A program made the position numbers and the translations under genes. From positions 248,001 to 312,000 of the forward strand of contig JAXGMN010000012.1 of the NCBI GenBank assembly GCA_040768665.1: DNA of 64,000 nt, given 5' to 3'. Shown here piece after piece: positions 18,263 through 26,409 of the stretch (positions within the stretch are counted from its first letter, which is position 1; each line of letters begins with the position of its first letter). The notes beneath the pieces were generated by a model. It did not search any database. It saw only the letters and a list, made by a program, of their open reading frames with translations, and was not told the origin of the DNA. Source of the stretch: JABWBD01 sp040768665. GTDB taxonomy: Bacteria > Planctomycetota > Planctomycetia > Pirellulales > Thermoguttaceae.

Positions 18263-18982
18263 ATGGACCAGGAACCTCTCGATGTCATCGCCGTCGGAGC
18301 ACACCCGGACGACGTAGAAATCGGCTGCGGCGGCACGCTCGCGAAGCTTGTCGAGCAAGGGTACCGGGTCGGCATCGTCGATCTGACCGACGGCGAGCCG
18401 ACCCCTGCATCGCCCGGGCCGGAAGTCCGGCTGGTGGAGGCGCAAGCGGCGGCGGAAAGGCTCGGGGTGCATAAGCGAGTCACGCTTGAGTTGCCCAATC
18501 GCCGGCTGTTCGACGATTTCGAGGCTCGCCTTGCGCTGGCGAAAGAGCTCCGGCGGTACCGGCCGCGGCTGGTCCTCGGCCTTGGCGATCGCACTCCCAT
18601 GGCTTCTCCGGATCACTACCAGGCCATGCTGATCACGGAAGCCGCGGTGTTCTACGCCAAGCTCACCAAGTGGGACGAACACTTCGAGGATCTGCCGGTC
18701 CACGTGGTTTCCGCGTATATGCACTTCTTTCTTGCTCTCCGCTCGCTCTCGCCGGTGCAGTTGGGCGGGATCGTTGTCGACATCAGCACAACGCTCGAGA
18801 CCAAGATCCAGGCGGTGGCTTGCTATCGCAGCCAGTTTCCGCCCGAGAAGCACCACGTGCTCGGGCGGATCCGGGCATTCAACCAACAGCAGGGAATGGC
18901 GGCGGGTTTCGCCGCGGGCGAAGTTGTTGCCAGCCCCGCGGCTCTGGGAACGCGGGATTTGATGGGACTGCTGTTCGGGTAG
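18263..18982 (+). CDS. PIG-L family deacetylase (BshB1-like)
   Basis: This 239-residue protein has the zinc-binding signature VGAHPDDVEIGCGG near the N-terminus, the downstream PDHYQA histidine, and VVDISTTLETKIQAVACYRSQF. It resembles BshB1, which removes acetate from GlcNAc-malate in bacillithiol synthesis. The wider PIG-L family also deacetylates other N-acetylglucosaminyl compounds, and no bshA or bshC is in view. It starts six bases after cobL and is probably co-transcribed, although no functional link is obvious. Confidence 0.85.
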   Translation: MDQEPLDVIAVGAHPDDVEIGCGGTLAKLVEQGYRVGIVDLTDGEPTPASPGPEVRLVEAQAAAERLGVHKRVTLELPNRRLFDDFEARLALAKELRRYRPRLVLGLGDRTPMASPDHYQAMLITEAAVFYAKLTKWDEHFEDLPVHVVSAYMHFFLALRSLSPVQLGGIVVDISTTLETKIQAVACYRSQFPPEKHHVLGRIRAFNQQQGMAAGFAAGEVVASPAALGTRDLMGLLFG

Positions 18983-19060
18983 GTATCTGACAACGCTTGG
19001 CGTGCGACGAGTTCTGAGCCAAGCCAGAAGAGGAAGAGGCAACGAACAAAGGCGAGCAGA

Positions 19061-19456
19061 CTACTCCGACTCGGCAGGTTTCGAGAGTCTCTTGACCAGC
19101 GCTGCGAAGCCGACGAGCAAGGGCGCTCCCAGCACGACAACGGGCAGGCAGCGGGGCATGGCCACCATGGCACCGCCGGCTGCGCCGCTGATCGCGCCTA
19201 AGAAGCCACCCAAAAGGACATGGCGGAGCCGGTGCGGCTGCGCGACCCCGAGAGCGACGCCGACAATGGCACCCACCACGAGGCCCGATACTCCGGCAAC
19301 CGCGATCCATTCCTCGCTGGCGCCGCCCAGCGTAGCAGCAGTCCGCAATCCCGCCAGAATAATCGCCACGAAAGCCGTGACCAGGAGGACGGACGCCATG
19401 GAGAATCGGAACCGTCCGCCGGCCGGGTGTTGCGGTCTGTTGGCTTGCTGGCTCAA
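19061..19456 (-). CDS. Small multi-pass membrane protein at the end of the pseudopilin operon
   Basis: This 131-residue protein starts at TTG 19456, overlapping the TGA of the upstream DUF1559 gene, with AAGGAG eight bases before it. This is strong evidence of coupled translation. The sequence is RFRFSMASVLLVTAFVAIILA, followed by further helices (IAVAGVSGLVVGAIVGVAL, VLLGGFLGAISGAAGGAM, VVVLGAPLLVGFAAL), giving about four transmembrane segments. The RFRFS plus hydrophobic-helix start is common in planctomycete membrane proteins of unknown function. The frame runs further 5' in shadow, but the junction fixes the start. Confidence 0.65.
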   Translation of the reverse strand: MSQQANRPQHPAGGRFRFSMASVLLVTAFVAIILAGLRTAATLGGASEEWIAVAGVSGLVVGAIVGVALGVAQPHRLRHVLLGGFLGAISGAAGGAMVAMPRCLPVVVLGAPLLVGFAALVKRLSKPAESE

Positions 19457-20406
19457 AACGGTCGCTCCTTGAGGAGTCTGCCGTCGGCCCGGTGGCCGAG
19501 TTGCCGGTAAACGTCCAGCGCGATGGTGTCGGAGATCGGCCGCACCGCTCCGTCGCCGAAGAGGAAGTTCGTCACACCGACGTGATACGAGCTGAACCCG
19601 CCAACGACCAACTGCCACTCGTCTCCTGGAACGGTCGCGGGCTGAAAACCCTCTTCCTCGGGTTCGGCGATCGGTTCCGATTCGTCGGTCCAGAACATAG
19701 GGCCGTAGTTGCGTTGCTCGACGTCTTTGACCCAGTAGTTGCCCCAATTCGTATCGATCGCGGTCGTATTGGGCGGATTGCCGGTATTCCGCAGCGTTGC
19801 CATCGTCCCCGAAAGCCATGTGGTCTCCCTTGCATCCACCCGCTTCTCGCCGACAAAGATGGTATGCGCCAATCCGTCGGGAATTTCCTTGGAGCAAATC
19901 GCGCTGTTGAGAAAGAACACGCCATGGTTGTCCAGGTCGATTGGAGCCTCGAGGTCGTGATGGCAGGCGGCGTAGCTCGTCAAAGCCGGTGCACGGCCGT
20001 AGCGGGAACCATCGGACGGGCAGGACAGCACATCGATTTGCACGTCGCGGACCGGCGCATTGTTCTTATGGTAAGCGCCGACCGAGAAATCGATATGCCG
20101 ATAGGCGATCGTCTCTTCGAGGAAAGGGAGCAATTGCGGGATCCAGCCCATGTGGTAATTCTCAGGCCTGTTGCGGATTGGCCCGCTGGTGTCGACGACT
20201 CCCGGCGGCAGCACGAAATGGGCGGCCTCATAGTTTCCCAGGGCAATGCCGATCTGGGTCAGATTGTTGACGCACTGGTTCCGCCTGGCCGCCTCCCGGG
20301 CCGCCTGCACGGCGGGCAGCAGCAGTGCAATCAGAACGCCGATGATCGCGATGACCACCAGCAGCTCCAGGAGCGTGAATGCCCGCCTTCGGGTCGTGGG
20401 AGACAT
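19453..20406 (-). CDS. DUF1559 pilin-like protein
   Basis: This 317-residue secreted pilin-like protein starts MSPTTRRR. The type IV pilin/pseudopilin N-terminus is complete: a prepilin cleavage site in RRRAFTLLELLVVIAIIGV, then LLPAVQAAREAARRNQCVNN. The C-terminal part is the planctomycete DUF1559 domain (NYEAAHFVLPPGVV, the HHDLEAPIDLDNHGVFFLNS segment, and the late FLFGDGAVRPISDTI). These proteins occur in tens of copies per planctomycete genome and are thought to form surface or envelope fibres. The start is ATG 20406, with GGAG nine bases upstream. It is close to the paralogue ending at 20443. Confidence 0.93.
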   Translation of the reverse strand: MSPTTRRRAFTLLELLVVIAIIGVLIALLLPAVQAAREAARRNQCVNNLTQIGIALGNYEAAHFVLPPGVVDTSGPIRNRPENYHMGWIPQLLPFLEETIAYRHIDFSVGAYHKNNAPVRDVQIDVLSCPSDGSRYGRAPALTSYAACHHDLEAPIDLDNHGVFFLNSAICSKEIPDGLAHTIFVGEKRVDARETTWLSGTMATLRNTGNPPNTTAIDTNWGNYWVKDVEQRNYGPMFWTDESEPIAEPEEEGFQPATVPGDEWQLVVGGFSSYHVGVTNFLFGDGAVRPISDTIALDVYRQLGHRADGRLLKERPF

Positions 20407-20442
20407 CGTTTCGGTGCTCCTCGGCTGCGACGTAGACACGTG

Positions 20443-21318
20443 TCAGAAGCGCTCTTCGATCAGCTTTCCGTCGGCCCGGTGGCCCAACTGCTGCCAAACC
20501 TGGGGCGCCATCGTTTCCGAGAAGAACCGAACCGATCCGTCCCCCTGCACGAAATTCGCGCCACCCGGGTGCCACGAGGAGAACCCGCCGACGTACAGAG
20601 CGGGGTCGATCTTCTTGCCGTCGGGGCCGATGGTTTCCTCCTCCTCTTCGACGGTTCCGGCGAAGAAATTCGCGCGAGACGCGTTGATCGGTGAACCGGT
20701 GTTGCGCAGGGTCGCGCGCGTGCCGGACATCCAGCCGAGGCTGTTCTCGTGAATCGTTTTCTCGCCAACGAACAGGGTATGGGTGCGGCCGTCGGGGATC
20801 TCCTCCGAGCGGATGGCGCTGTTCAGAAACAGTACCCCGTGGTTGTCCGCGGCGACGGGAGCCTCGACGTCGTGGTGACAGCCGGCGTAATTCGTCGGCG
20901 CCGCCGTCAGCCCAGATTGGCCGGGGTCGGACGGGCACAGCAATGTGCTGATGCGAATGTCCCGCACGGGCGCGTTCTCCTTGGAGTACACGCTCTTCGA
21001 GAAATCGACGTGCTTATAGGTGACGTCTTCTTCAATGTAAGGGAGGATCTGCACGATCCAGCCCATGTGGTAGCCGATCGGCTCGCTGCGAATCGGTCCA
21101 TCGGGATTCACCGTGCCGGGCGGAAGGACGGTGTGCGCGGATTCGTAGTTGTGCAGGGCAATTCCCAATTGGACCAGATTGTTGGTGCACTGGATCCGCC
21201 GGGCAGCCTCGCGCGCGGCCTGCACCGCCGGCAGCAACAGCGCGATCAGAATGCCGATGATCGCAATCACCACGAGCAATTCGACGAGCGTGAATCCAGC
21301 CTTCCAATGCTTCGGCAT
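20443..21318 (-). CDS. DUF1559 pilin-like protein, second copy
   Basis: This 291-residue paralogue of the next gene has the prepilin segment KAGFTLVELLVVIAIIGI and the block LLPAVQAAREAARRIQCTN. The DUF1559 landmarks NYESAHTVLPPGTVNP, HHDVEAPVAADNHGVLF and FVQGDGSVRFFSETM are present. The start is ATG 21318, preceded by GGAG and two bases after the stop of the GspK-like gene, so it is the next gene of the pseudopilin operon. The two DUF1559 proteins share an unusual HHD/DNHG segment not typical of the whole family, which suggests recent duplication within this cluster. Confidence 0.93.
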   Translation of the reverse strand: MPKHWKAGFTLVELLVVIAIIGILIALLLPAVQAAREAARRIQCTNNLVQLGIALHNYESAHTVLPPGTVNPDGPIRSEPIGYHMGWIVQILPYIEEDVTYKHVDFSKSVYSKENAPVRDIRISTLLCPSDPGQSGLTAAPTNYAGCHHDVEAPVAADNHGVLFLNSAIRSEEIPDGRTHTLFVGEKTIHENSLGWMSGTRATLRNTGSPINASRANFFAGTVEEEEETIGPDGKKIDPALYVGGFSSWHPGGANFVQGDGSVRFFSETMAPQVWQQLGHRADGKLIEERF

Positions 21319-21320
21319 GG

Positions 21321-21761
21321 TTAAGATTCTCCTTGTTCGATGGAAAAGACCGTCTCGCGCATCCGGCGGGCACGGTCTTGCGGATCGTCTGGATAGTCGG
21401 CTTGAATGCGGATCCGACGCTGCGACGGTTCCCTGCCGACCGCTTGGACGTCGATAACGACCTTGCCGCCATGGCGGCCGTCGAAGAGTTCGGCGGGAAG
21501 CGTCCATGTCTCACCCTGGTACGCAGGGTCGTTCTTTATCCGGGCGGCGGCGCGGTCGAGTCCCGACTCCGCCAGCCATGCCGCCTGGACCTCCCAACTC
21601 TCCATCCGCCAGGCGGTGCGGTCCGTCAGCGCAAGTCGCGCCACCGACACGAGGACCGCGGAAGCTACGATCAGCGCGACCAGAACGACCAGGATAATCG
21701 CGCCGCGAGGGCGACGTCCGGCGACCGCCCCTACAGCATGGCCGCAGTCAAGAAGCCTCAC
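21321..21761 (-). CDS. GspK/PilX-like minor pseudopilin
   Basis: This 146-residue protein starts at GTG 21761, which overlaps the TGA of the GspJ-like gene (GTGA) with GGAG eight bases upstream. After RRPRG there is one hydrophobic helix (AIILVVLVALIVASAVLVSV), then WLAESGLDRAAARIKNDPAY. That AESG-plus-helix pattern is typical of GspK and PilX family minor pseudopilins, which cap the pilus tip. It is short compared with full GspK (about 300 residues) and lacks the large globular domain. Confidence 0.7.
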   Translation of the reverse strand: MRLLDCGHAVGAVAGRRPRGAIILVVLVALIVASAVLVSVARLALTDRTAWRMESWEVQAAWLAESGLDRAAARIKNDPAYQGETWTLPAELFDGRHGGKVVIDVQAVGREPSQRRIRIQADYPDDPQDRARRMRETVFSIEQGES

Positions 21762-22279
21762 GGCGACACCTCCGGTATTCGGGCAAAACGGTTGTTCATT
21801 CCCAGCCATGCTTCGATCCGCAACGCCCTGCCGCTCTCGGGCGTCTGAGCGGCGGGAGACAACCGCAAGGTCACAACGTTCCCATGCTCAAGCACTCGCT
21901 CGAACACCGCGGACGTCTCTTGGGGCAGGCGGAACATTTCGCGCTTGGGAAGCTCTCCGCCGATCCTTTCTTCACGGAGGATCCGGCCGGGCTGCGGCGT
22001 GTAACGAACCTGGTGATCCGGAGCGATGGTGAACTGCCACGGCGAGTCGAGGCTCGACGGCTCTCCGCCAGCCGGGCCAAAACCGTCGGCCTCATGGGCG
22101 TCGGAGCGGAACTGCCGGGCCAGAAGGCTGACGGCGGCACGCGTCTCAAGGCGCTCGCGAACGGCAGATTCCGTTCGCAAGACGGTGTGGATCATCGCTA
22201 CAGCCACCCCGACCACCGCCGAGCCGACGGCCATCACGGCGAGCAATTCGACCAGACTGGCTCCCTTTCGGCGGTTCAT
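21758..22279 (-). CDS. GspJ-like minor pseudopilin
   Basis: This 173-residue protein starts MNRRKGASLVELLAVMAVGS. It has a prepilin peptidase site (G-A-S-L-V-E) followed by one hydrophobic helix and a beta-rich C-terminal domain. It lies third in the I-J-K order expected for type II secretion minor pseudopilins. ATG 22279 comes two bases after the TAG of the GspI-like gene, and its own stop overlaps the GspK-like start. Assignment to J rather than H is from gene order. Confidence 0.75.
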   Translation of the reverse strand: MNRRKGASLVELLAVMAVGSAVVGVAVAMIHTVLRTESAVRERLETRAAVSLLARQFRSDAHEADGFGPAGGEPSSLDSPWQFTIAPDHQVRYTPQPGRILREERIGGELPKREMFRLPQETSAVFERVLEHGNVVTLRLSPAAQTPESGRALRIEAWLGMNNRFARIPEVSP

Positions 22280-22280
22280 G

Positions 22281-22697
22281 CTAACGGCCCGTCTCTTCCT
22301 GTGTTCGGACGAGATACTTCCAGGCGACCAGACGCACGTGTTCAACCGGCTTGCCTCGCGACGGCTCCCACCGCACGTCGACGGTGATCCGTTTCGCCTC
22401 GGGGATTTCCGCCAGATGCTGCACGTCGACCGCGAGGATACCCCCCGGCAACGCATTTCCAGCCTCCGGCGAAAGCGAGGTGCTTTTCATTGCCTCGGGC
22501 GTCAACTCGTCCCATCGCACAGCGGCGGCGCGTTCCATCGCGTTGGCCGCTTCCTGCAAGGCAATCTCCCTCAGCGAGGCAGTCCTCCGCTGAGCGGCGG
22601 AGACGCCGACAAGCTGGAGGCAGAGCGTCGTCAACGCTGCCAGCATCAGACAGCTCACCAACGCTTCCACCAGGGTGAAACCGGGACGTGTGTTCAT
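22281..22697 (-). CDS. GspI-like minor pseudopilin
   Basis: This 138-residue protein starts MNTRPGFTLVEALVSCLMLA. The prepilin site GFTLVEAL is followed by a hydrophobic helix and a small beta-rich domain. The ATG shares one base with the TGA of the upstream GspF paralogue (TGATG), so translation is coupled. Position and length (GspI is usually 120-130 residues) support assignment as I. The protein would join the pseudopilus tip complex with the J- and K-like proteins encoded next. Confidence 0.78.
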   Translation of the reverse strand: MNTRPGFTLVEALVSCLMLAALTTLCLQLVGVSAAQRRTASLREIALQEAANAMERAAAVRWDELTPEAMKSTSLSPEAGNALPGGILAVDVQHLAEIPEAKRITVDVRWEPSRGKPVEHVRLVAWKYLVRTQEETGR

Positions 22698-23959
22698 CAA
22701 ATCAAATTCTGAATCAGGGTGACCAGCGGAAGGAAGTACCCGACCACGTAAAAAGCCACGAGCAAGCCGATGCACAAAATCACGACGGGAAAGAGAATCT
22801 GGATCCAAACCAGTGCCCGGTATCCCCAGCGCCGGCGGTTGCTGTCGGCCAGTTCCCGCAGGGCCCAGGGAAGATTGCCAACACGCTGTGCCGCGCCGAT
22901 CACGGCCATCTCCGGGCCGCGGATCAGATTGTGGCGCCGGAGGCTCTCAGCCCAATCAGCCCCTTCCTCGAGTTCGCGAACGACCCGCCACAAACGGATT
23001 CGGACGTTGGCGGCGGGAAACGATCTGGCCAGGCTCGCCAGGGCGTCGGGCATCGGCCGCTGCCGCTCGGCCACGAGACTGAGGGCTTCCAGCACGGCCG
23101 CCGTGTCCAGTCGGCGGCTCACAAAGCCCGTGCCCGGCACCCGCCATGGAAAGCAGCCAATATAGCGCAGCAACGAATAGCCAATGGCGAGGACCAAAGG
23201 GATCAGAATCGGATAGAAAATGTACCAGTAGTCTGCCAGAGCATAACTGGTTGTGATGAGCGCTTGCGTAGCAGCCGGCAGTTCCGCATCGAAGTCCTGA
23301 AAGATCTTCTGCATTGCCGGCGTGATCTTGAGCATCATGAAAATGGTGATGAGTGAGAAGCACAGGATGATCCCGGTGAGATACACGGTTCGCGTGAGCA
23401 CCTGGTTCCAGATCGTGTCGCCGGAATGGCGGGTGGCCGCCGCGGCGCGGAGCCCTGCGGCCAAGGAGCCCGTTTCGTAGCCGGTGCGAATCAGCGGAAT
23501 CGCGTCGCTCGGCACCGCACCGCGACACTCGGAGAGCGCGTCCGGCAGCGAATAGCCCTGGCGGAGCAGTTCGACGAGATACTGCGCGCGAGCCCCCATC
23601 GTCCCGGGATGCTCGCGGGCATACGCTTCCACCGCCGGGATGAGCGGCATCATCCGCGCCGCAGTTGCGGAGAGCAGAGAAACCAGTGCGTGCTGTTGAG
23701 CCTGGCGCGTTCGATACGCCGCGCGCGCAATCACGATCGCCCCGATTGCCGCTCCGACGGGACCGGCAAAGACGAACATCTCGGCGAGAACTCCGGCGAT
23801 GATCAGCACCCATGCGACCACCGACAGGCCCGTGTGACCCAGATCGGAGTGCAGGTCCCGTTGGTCGGCGAGCAATCGGATGGCCGTCAGCAGCGCAAGC
23901 CCCAGGGCGATCGGGGCCAGCCCTCCGAACATGATGGATGCCATGTCGACAACGTTCAT
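22697..23959 (-). CDS. Type II secretion/type IV pilus assembly inner-membrane protein F, paralogue 3
   Basis: This 420-residue GspF/PilC-family protein has two T2SSF domains, each ending in membrane helices. Family landmarks are LVELLRQGYSLPDALSE, VPLIRTGYETGSLAAGL (here IPLIRTGYETGS), the ILCFSLITIFMMLKITPAMQ helix, a second DALASLARSFPAANVRI segment and a C-terminal helix ILFPVVILCIGLLVAF. GspF sits in the inner membrane and couples the ATPase to pseudopilin assembly. It is the third of three consecutive F genes and overlaps the GspI-like start. The three are similar in layout but clearly diverged. Confidence 0.88.
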   Translation of the reverse strand: MNVVDMASIMFGGLAPIALGLALLTAIRLLADQRDLHSDLGHTGLSVVAWVLIIAGVLAEMFVFAGPVGAAIGAIVIARAAYRTRQAQQHALVSLLSATAARMMPLIPAVEAYAREHPGTMGARAQYLVELLRQGYSLPDALSECRGAVPSDAIPLIRTGYETGSLAAGLRAAAATRHSGDTIWNQVLTRTVYLTGIILCFSLITIFMMLKITPAMQKIFQDFDAELPAATQALITTSYALADYWYIFYPILIPLVLAIGYSLLRYIGCFPWRVPGTGFVSRRLDTAAVLEALSLVAERQRPMPDALASLARSFPAANVRIRLWRVVRELEEGADWAESLRRHNLIRGPEMAVIGAAQRVGNLPWALRELADSNRRRWGYRALVWIQILFPVVILCIGLLVAFYVVGYFLPLVTLIQNLI

Positions 23960-23968
23960 GGGATCGAA

Positions 23969-25036
23969 CTACGTAAGGTTTTGGATGAGACTGATCAGAG
24001 GCATAAACAGCCCGAGAATCATGAAGAAAGCGCCCGAGAGGATCACGACAAGCGTGAACGGCAAAAGAATGGCTTCCATCAGCACGACGTCGCCCTCGGT
24101 GCGTCCCTCGAATGCCTCGGCGGCTGCGCGGAAGGCCTCTGGCATGCTGTCGTGCGTATCGCCCCAGGCCACGAACGGCCCGAGGGTGGGCGGAAATTGC
24201 CGGTGCCGGGCCAGGCTCTCCGCCAGTCCGCGGCCGGATTCGACCTCCGCGGCAACCTTCCGGCATCCGCCAGCCAGATAGGGCTCCTGCAAACCTTCCG
24301 CGCAGACACGCAGTGCTTGGGGCGCCGGAACTTTCAGGTCAAGCATCAGCTCCATCAGCCGGGCGAGCTGGCTCATCCGAGACCATCTCGACATCGGTCC
24401 AAGCATCGGCACATGGTACCAAAGCCGAATCGCCACCGAAGGCGCCAGCAGTTTCAGAAGCAATGCAGACAGGAGCACGCCCCCGAGGGCCGCCAGGACC
24501 AGCCAGACTCCGTACCGCGACACGGCCAGGACCAGTTGCGTGATCGCCGGCAGCTCAGCGCCGAAATCCTCGAAAATCTTGCGGAACTGTGGGACGATCG
24601 ACAGTGCGAACAGCGCGAACATCGCCAGCATCGCGCTGACGAGCACAAGGGGGTATGCCAGATTGATCCAGATCCTCCGCCGCAGTTCTGCCCGACTTCG
24701 TTCCAAGGCGACGAATCGCTCGAGCACGGCGGCAAGCTTGCCGCTGCGGATGCTGGCGACCACGAGCCCGCGGAGATGGGCGGGAAAGCTCGTCTGCTCC
24801 GCCTGCATAGCGGCATCCAAGGTGGCGCCGGCGTCGATCCGATCGGCGATGCGGACAAGCACCTGCGACGTCCGGCTCCGCGGAAGCTCTTCGGCCATAG
24901 CCCGGAAACCGGGCGAAAGCGGCAACCCGGCGCCGGCCAGCCGGGCGACATGGTCGGCCAGATCCGCGGTATCGGCGGTCGAAAGCCGGGGACCGTTTCC
25001 GGTGGACTCGGGCGGCACAGGATTGCTTTCGTTCAT
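23969..25036 (-). CDS. Type II secretion/type IV pilus assembly inner-membrane protein F, paralogue 2
   Basis: This 355-residue F-family protein starts at ATG 25036, whose ATGA overlaps the stop of paralogue 1. Landmarks are VARLAGAGLPLSPGFRAMAE, VVASIRSGKLAAVLERFV, the helix LAYPLVLVSAMLAMFALFAL with VPQFRKIFEDFGAELP, and the C-terminal helix LPFTLVVILSGAFFMILGLF. The IVPQFRKIFEDFGAELPA segment is close to paralogue 3 (TPAMQKIFQDFDAELPA), showing common ancestry. A 546-codon upstream extension is a shadow that runs through paralogue 1 in another frame. Confidence 0.88.
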   Translation of the reverse strand: MNESNPVPPESTGNGPRLSTADTADLADHVARLAGAGLPLSPGFRAMAEELPRSRTSQVLVRIADRIDAGATLDAAMQAEQTSFPAHLRGLVVASIRSGKLAAVLERFVALERSRAELRRRIWINLAYPLVLVSAMLAMFALFALSIVPQFRKIFEDFGAELPAITQLVLAVSRYGVWLVLAALGGVLLSALLLKLLAPSVAIRLWYHVPMLGPMSRWSRMSQLARLMELMLDLKVPAPQALRVCAEGLQEPYLAGGCRKVAAEVESGRGLAESLARHRQFPPTLGPFVAWGDTHDSMPEAFRAAAEAFEGRTEGDVVLMEAILLPFTLVVILSGAFFMILGLFMPLISLIQNLT

Positions 25037-26121
25037 GGCAGTGCGGCTCCGACAATGGCCCGCAAGAGGGAAGCCCACGACCCGAAGACCAACGCGGCCT
25101 GCATCAGGACCAGGCTCCCGCCGACCAGCACGGTAGCGAGTACCGGCACATAGAGCCTCGCCGTTTCGGCTTGGCGCTCGGCACGGCGGCGGTAGGTCTC
25201 GGCCGCTTGCCTGAGGGCGGTCAAAAGGGTGCCTCGCTGCTCGCCGGCGGCCAGCAGCCAGTGGATCAAAGGCGGAAGCCGGTAACCGACCCAACCTGGT
25301 TCCGCGTCGACGGGCTCTCCGCGGCGGATCGCCTCGGCAAGCCGCCGCGATGCCTCCATCATCTGCCGGTCGCCGGATGTCTCCGCGGCGAGCTCCAGGG
25401 CCTCGGGCAGAGGGACCCGGTGCTCGACGAGCGTGGCGAGAACTTCGGTAAACGTGGCCATGCGCAACGATTTCAAGACCCCTCGCATCCAGGGGACCCA
25501 CCCCAAGGCCGCGCCCGCCCAACGCGGCTGAACGAGATTCGCACGCGACGAGACCAGCCACCACATCGCCACAAGCGTCAAGACCACCAGCGGCACTGCC
25601 GGCCCCCAATACTCTGCCGTCTCGCCCCAGGAGGCAACCGCAGCCATGAGGACGCCCCCGAACGCCCGGAAGAGGTCCATCGATTCGGCCAGTCTTGGTG
25701 CGATCTGGAGGACGAAAAAGACGAAGAACCCCCAGCCAATCAGGAACAGAACCAGCGGATAAACGAGCGAGCCGATCACCATGCGGCGGCAGTCGGCAAG
25801 CCAGCGGGTGCTTCGCGCGACCGACTCCAGTGCAGCCGACAGGCGGCCGGTCCGCAGGCCCGCTTCGACAACCGCGCGGTATACCGCCGGGATCCGCAAA
25901 GCAGGATCCGCGAGGATTCGATCCAGCGCAGCGCCTTGTTCGAGCTGTCCGGCAATCCGAGCCGTGATTCCGCCAAGCCGGCCGGGGAGATCGCCGGCGA
26001 GTTGCCCCAGGCCGAGTTCCAACGGAACGCCGGCACGGACCAGCGAGGCGATTTCGTCATTCAGGGCCGCGAGTTCTTCCAGGGAAATCGAGCCGGCCCG
26101 GGGCGATTCGGATGAGGTCAA
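25033..26121 (-). CDS. Type II secretion/type IV pilus assembly inner-membrane protein F, paralogue 1
   Basis: This 362-residue F-family protein is the first of three. It has ALNDEIASLVRAGVPLELGL (the first helix pair), AVVEAGLRTGRLSAALESVA, the helix SLVYPLVLFLIGWGFFVFF, LLAAGEQRGTLLTALRQAA in the second domain, and a C-terminal helix VLATVLVGGSLVLMQAAL. I chose TTG 26121 because GGAGG lies eight bases upstream; a TTG at 26145 is also possible. A palindromic repeat at 26303-26408 separates this operon from the SecA gene. No GspE, GspD or GspG gene is present in the window. Confidence 0.85.
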   Translation of the reverse strand: MTSSESPRAGSISLEELAALNDEIASLVRAGVPLELGLGQLAGDLPGRLGGITARIAGQLEQGAALDRILADPALRIPAVYRAVVEAGLRTGRLSAALESVARSTRWLADCRRMVIGSLVYPLVLFLIGWGFFVFFVLQIAPRLAESMDLFRAFGGVLMAAVASWGETAEYWGPAVPLVVLTLVAMWWLVSSRANLVQPRWAGAALGWVPWMRGVLKSLRMATFTEVLATLVEHRVPLPEALELAAETSGDRQMMEASRRLAEAIRRGEPVDAEPGWVGYRLPPLIHWLLAAGEQRGTLLTALRQAAETYRRRAERQAETARLYVPVLATVLVGGSLVLMQAALVFGSWASLLRAIVGAALP

Positions 26122-26302
26122 CGGACGAGTCCTCCGGTACGACAAGCCCAGCGATGCCCATCAGCATACGGCTCCGCTGTACGGCTGGCAATACGCACGG
26201 TGTAAAGGGCCGGTCCGGGCGAGGGGACTTTTCGGCCATCTCGCTTTCTTCCAATCAACTTGGACGAAGCGCTCGGCCATAAGTAACGGCGGCGGCTGGC
26301 CT

Positions 26303-26408
26303 TAGAGCCTGTCCCAAGACCGTCGGGGACTGGCTCATTCTGCGGAGTCTTCGGAGCAAAATGTGCCTGTCCCCTTCTTCTCCGAGAGGTTTTGGGACAG
26401 GCTCTTAG
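26303..26408. repeat. Palindromic repeat family 1, copy A
   Basis: The ends are inverted: TTAGAGCCTGTCCCAA at the left and TTGGGACAGGCTCTTA at the right. The middle contains GTCGGGGACTGGCTCATT and AATGTGCCTGTCCCC, a second inverted pair around CTGCGGAGTCTTCGGAG. It begins right after the secA stop (minus strand) and could also act in transcription termination. Copies B and C (31082, 33046) carry the same sequence in the opposite orientation. Confidence 0.8.
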
Positions 26409-26409
26409 C

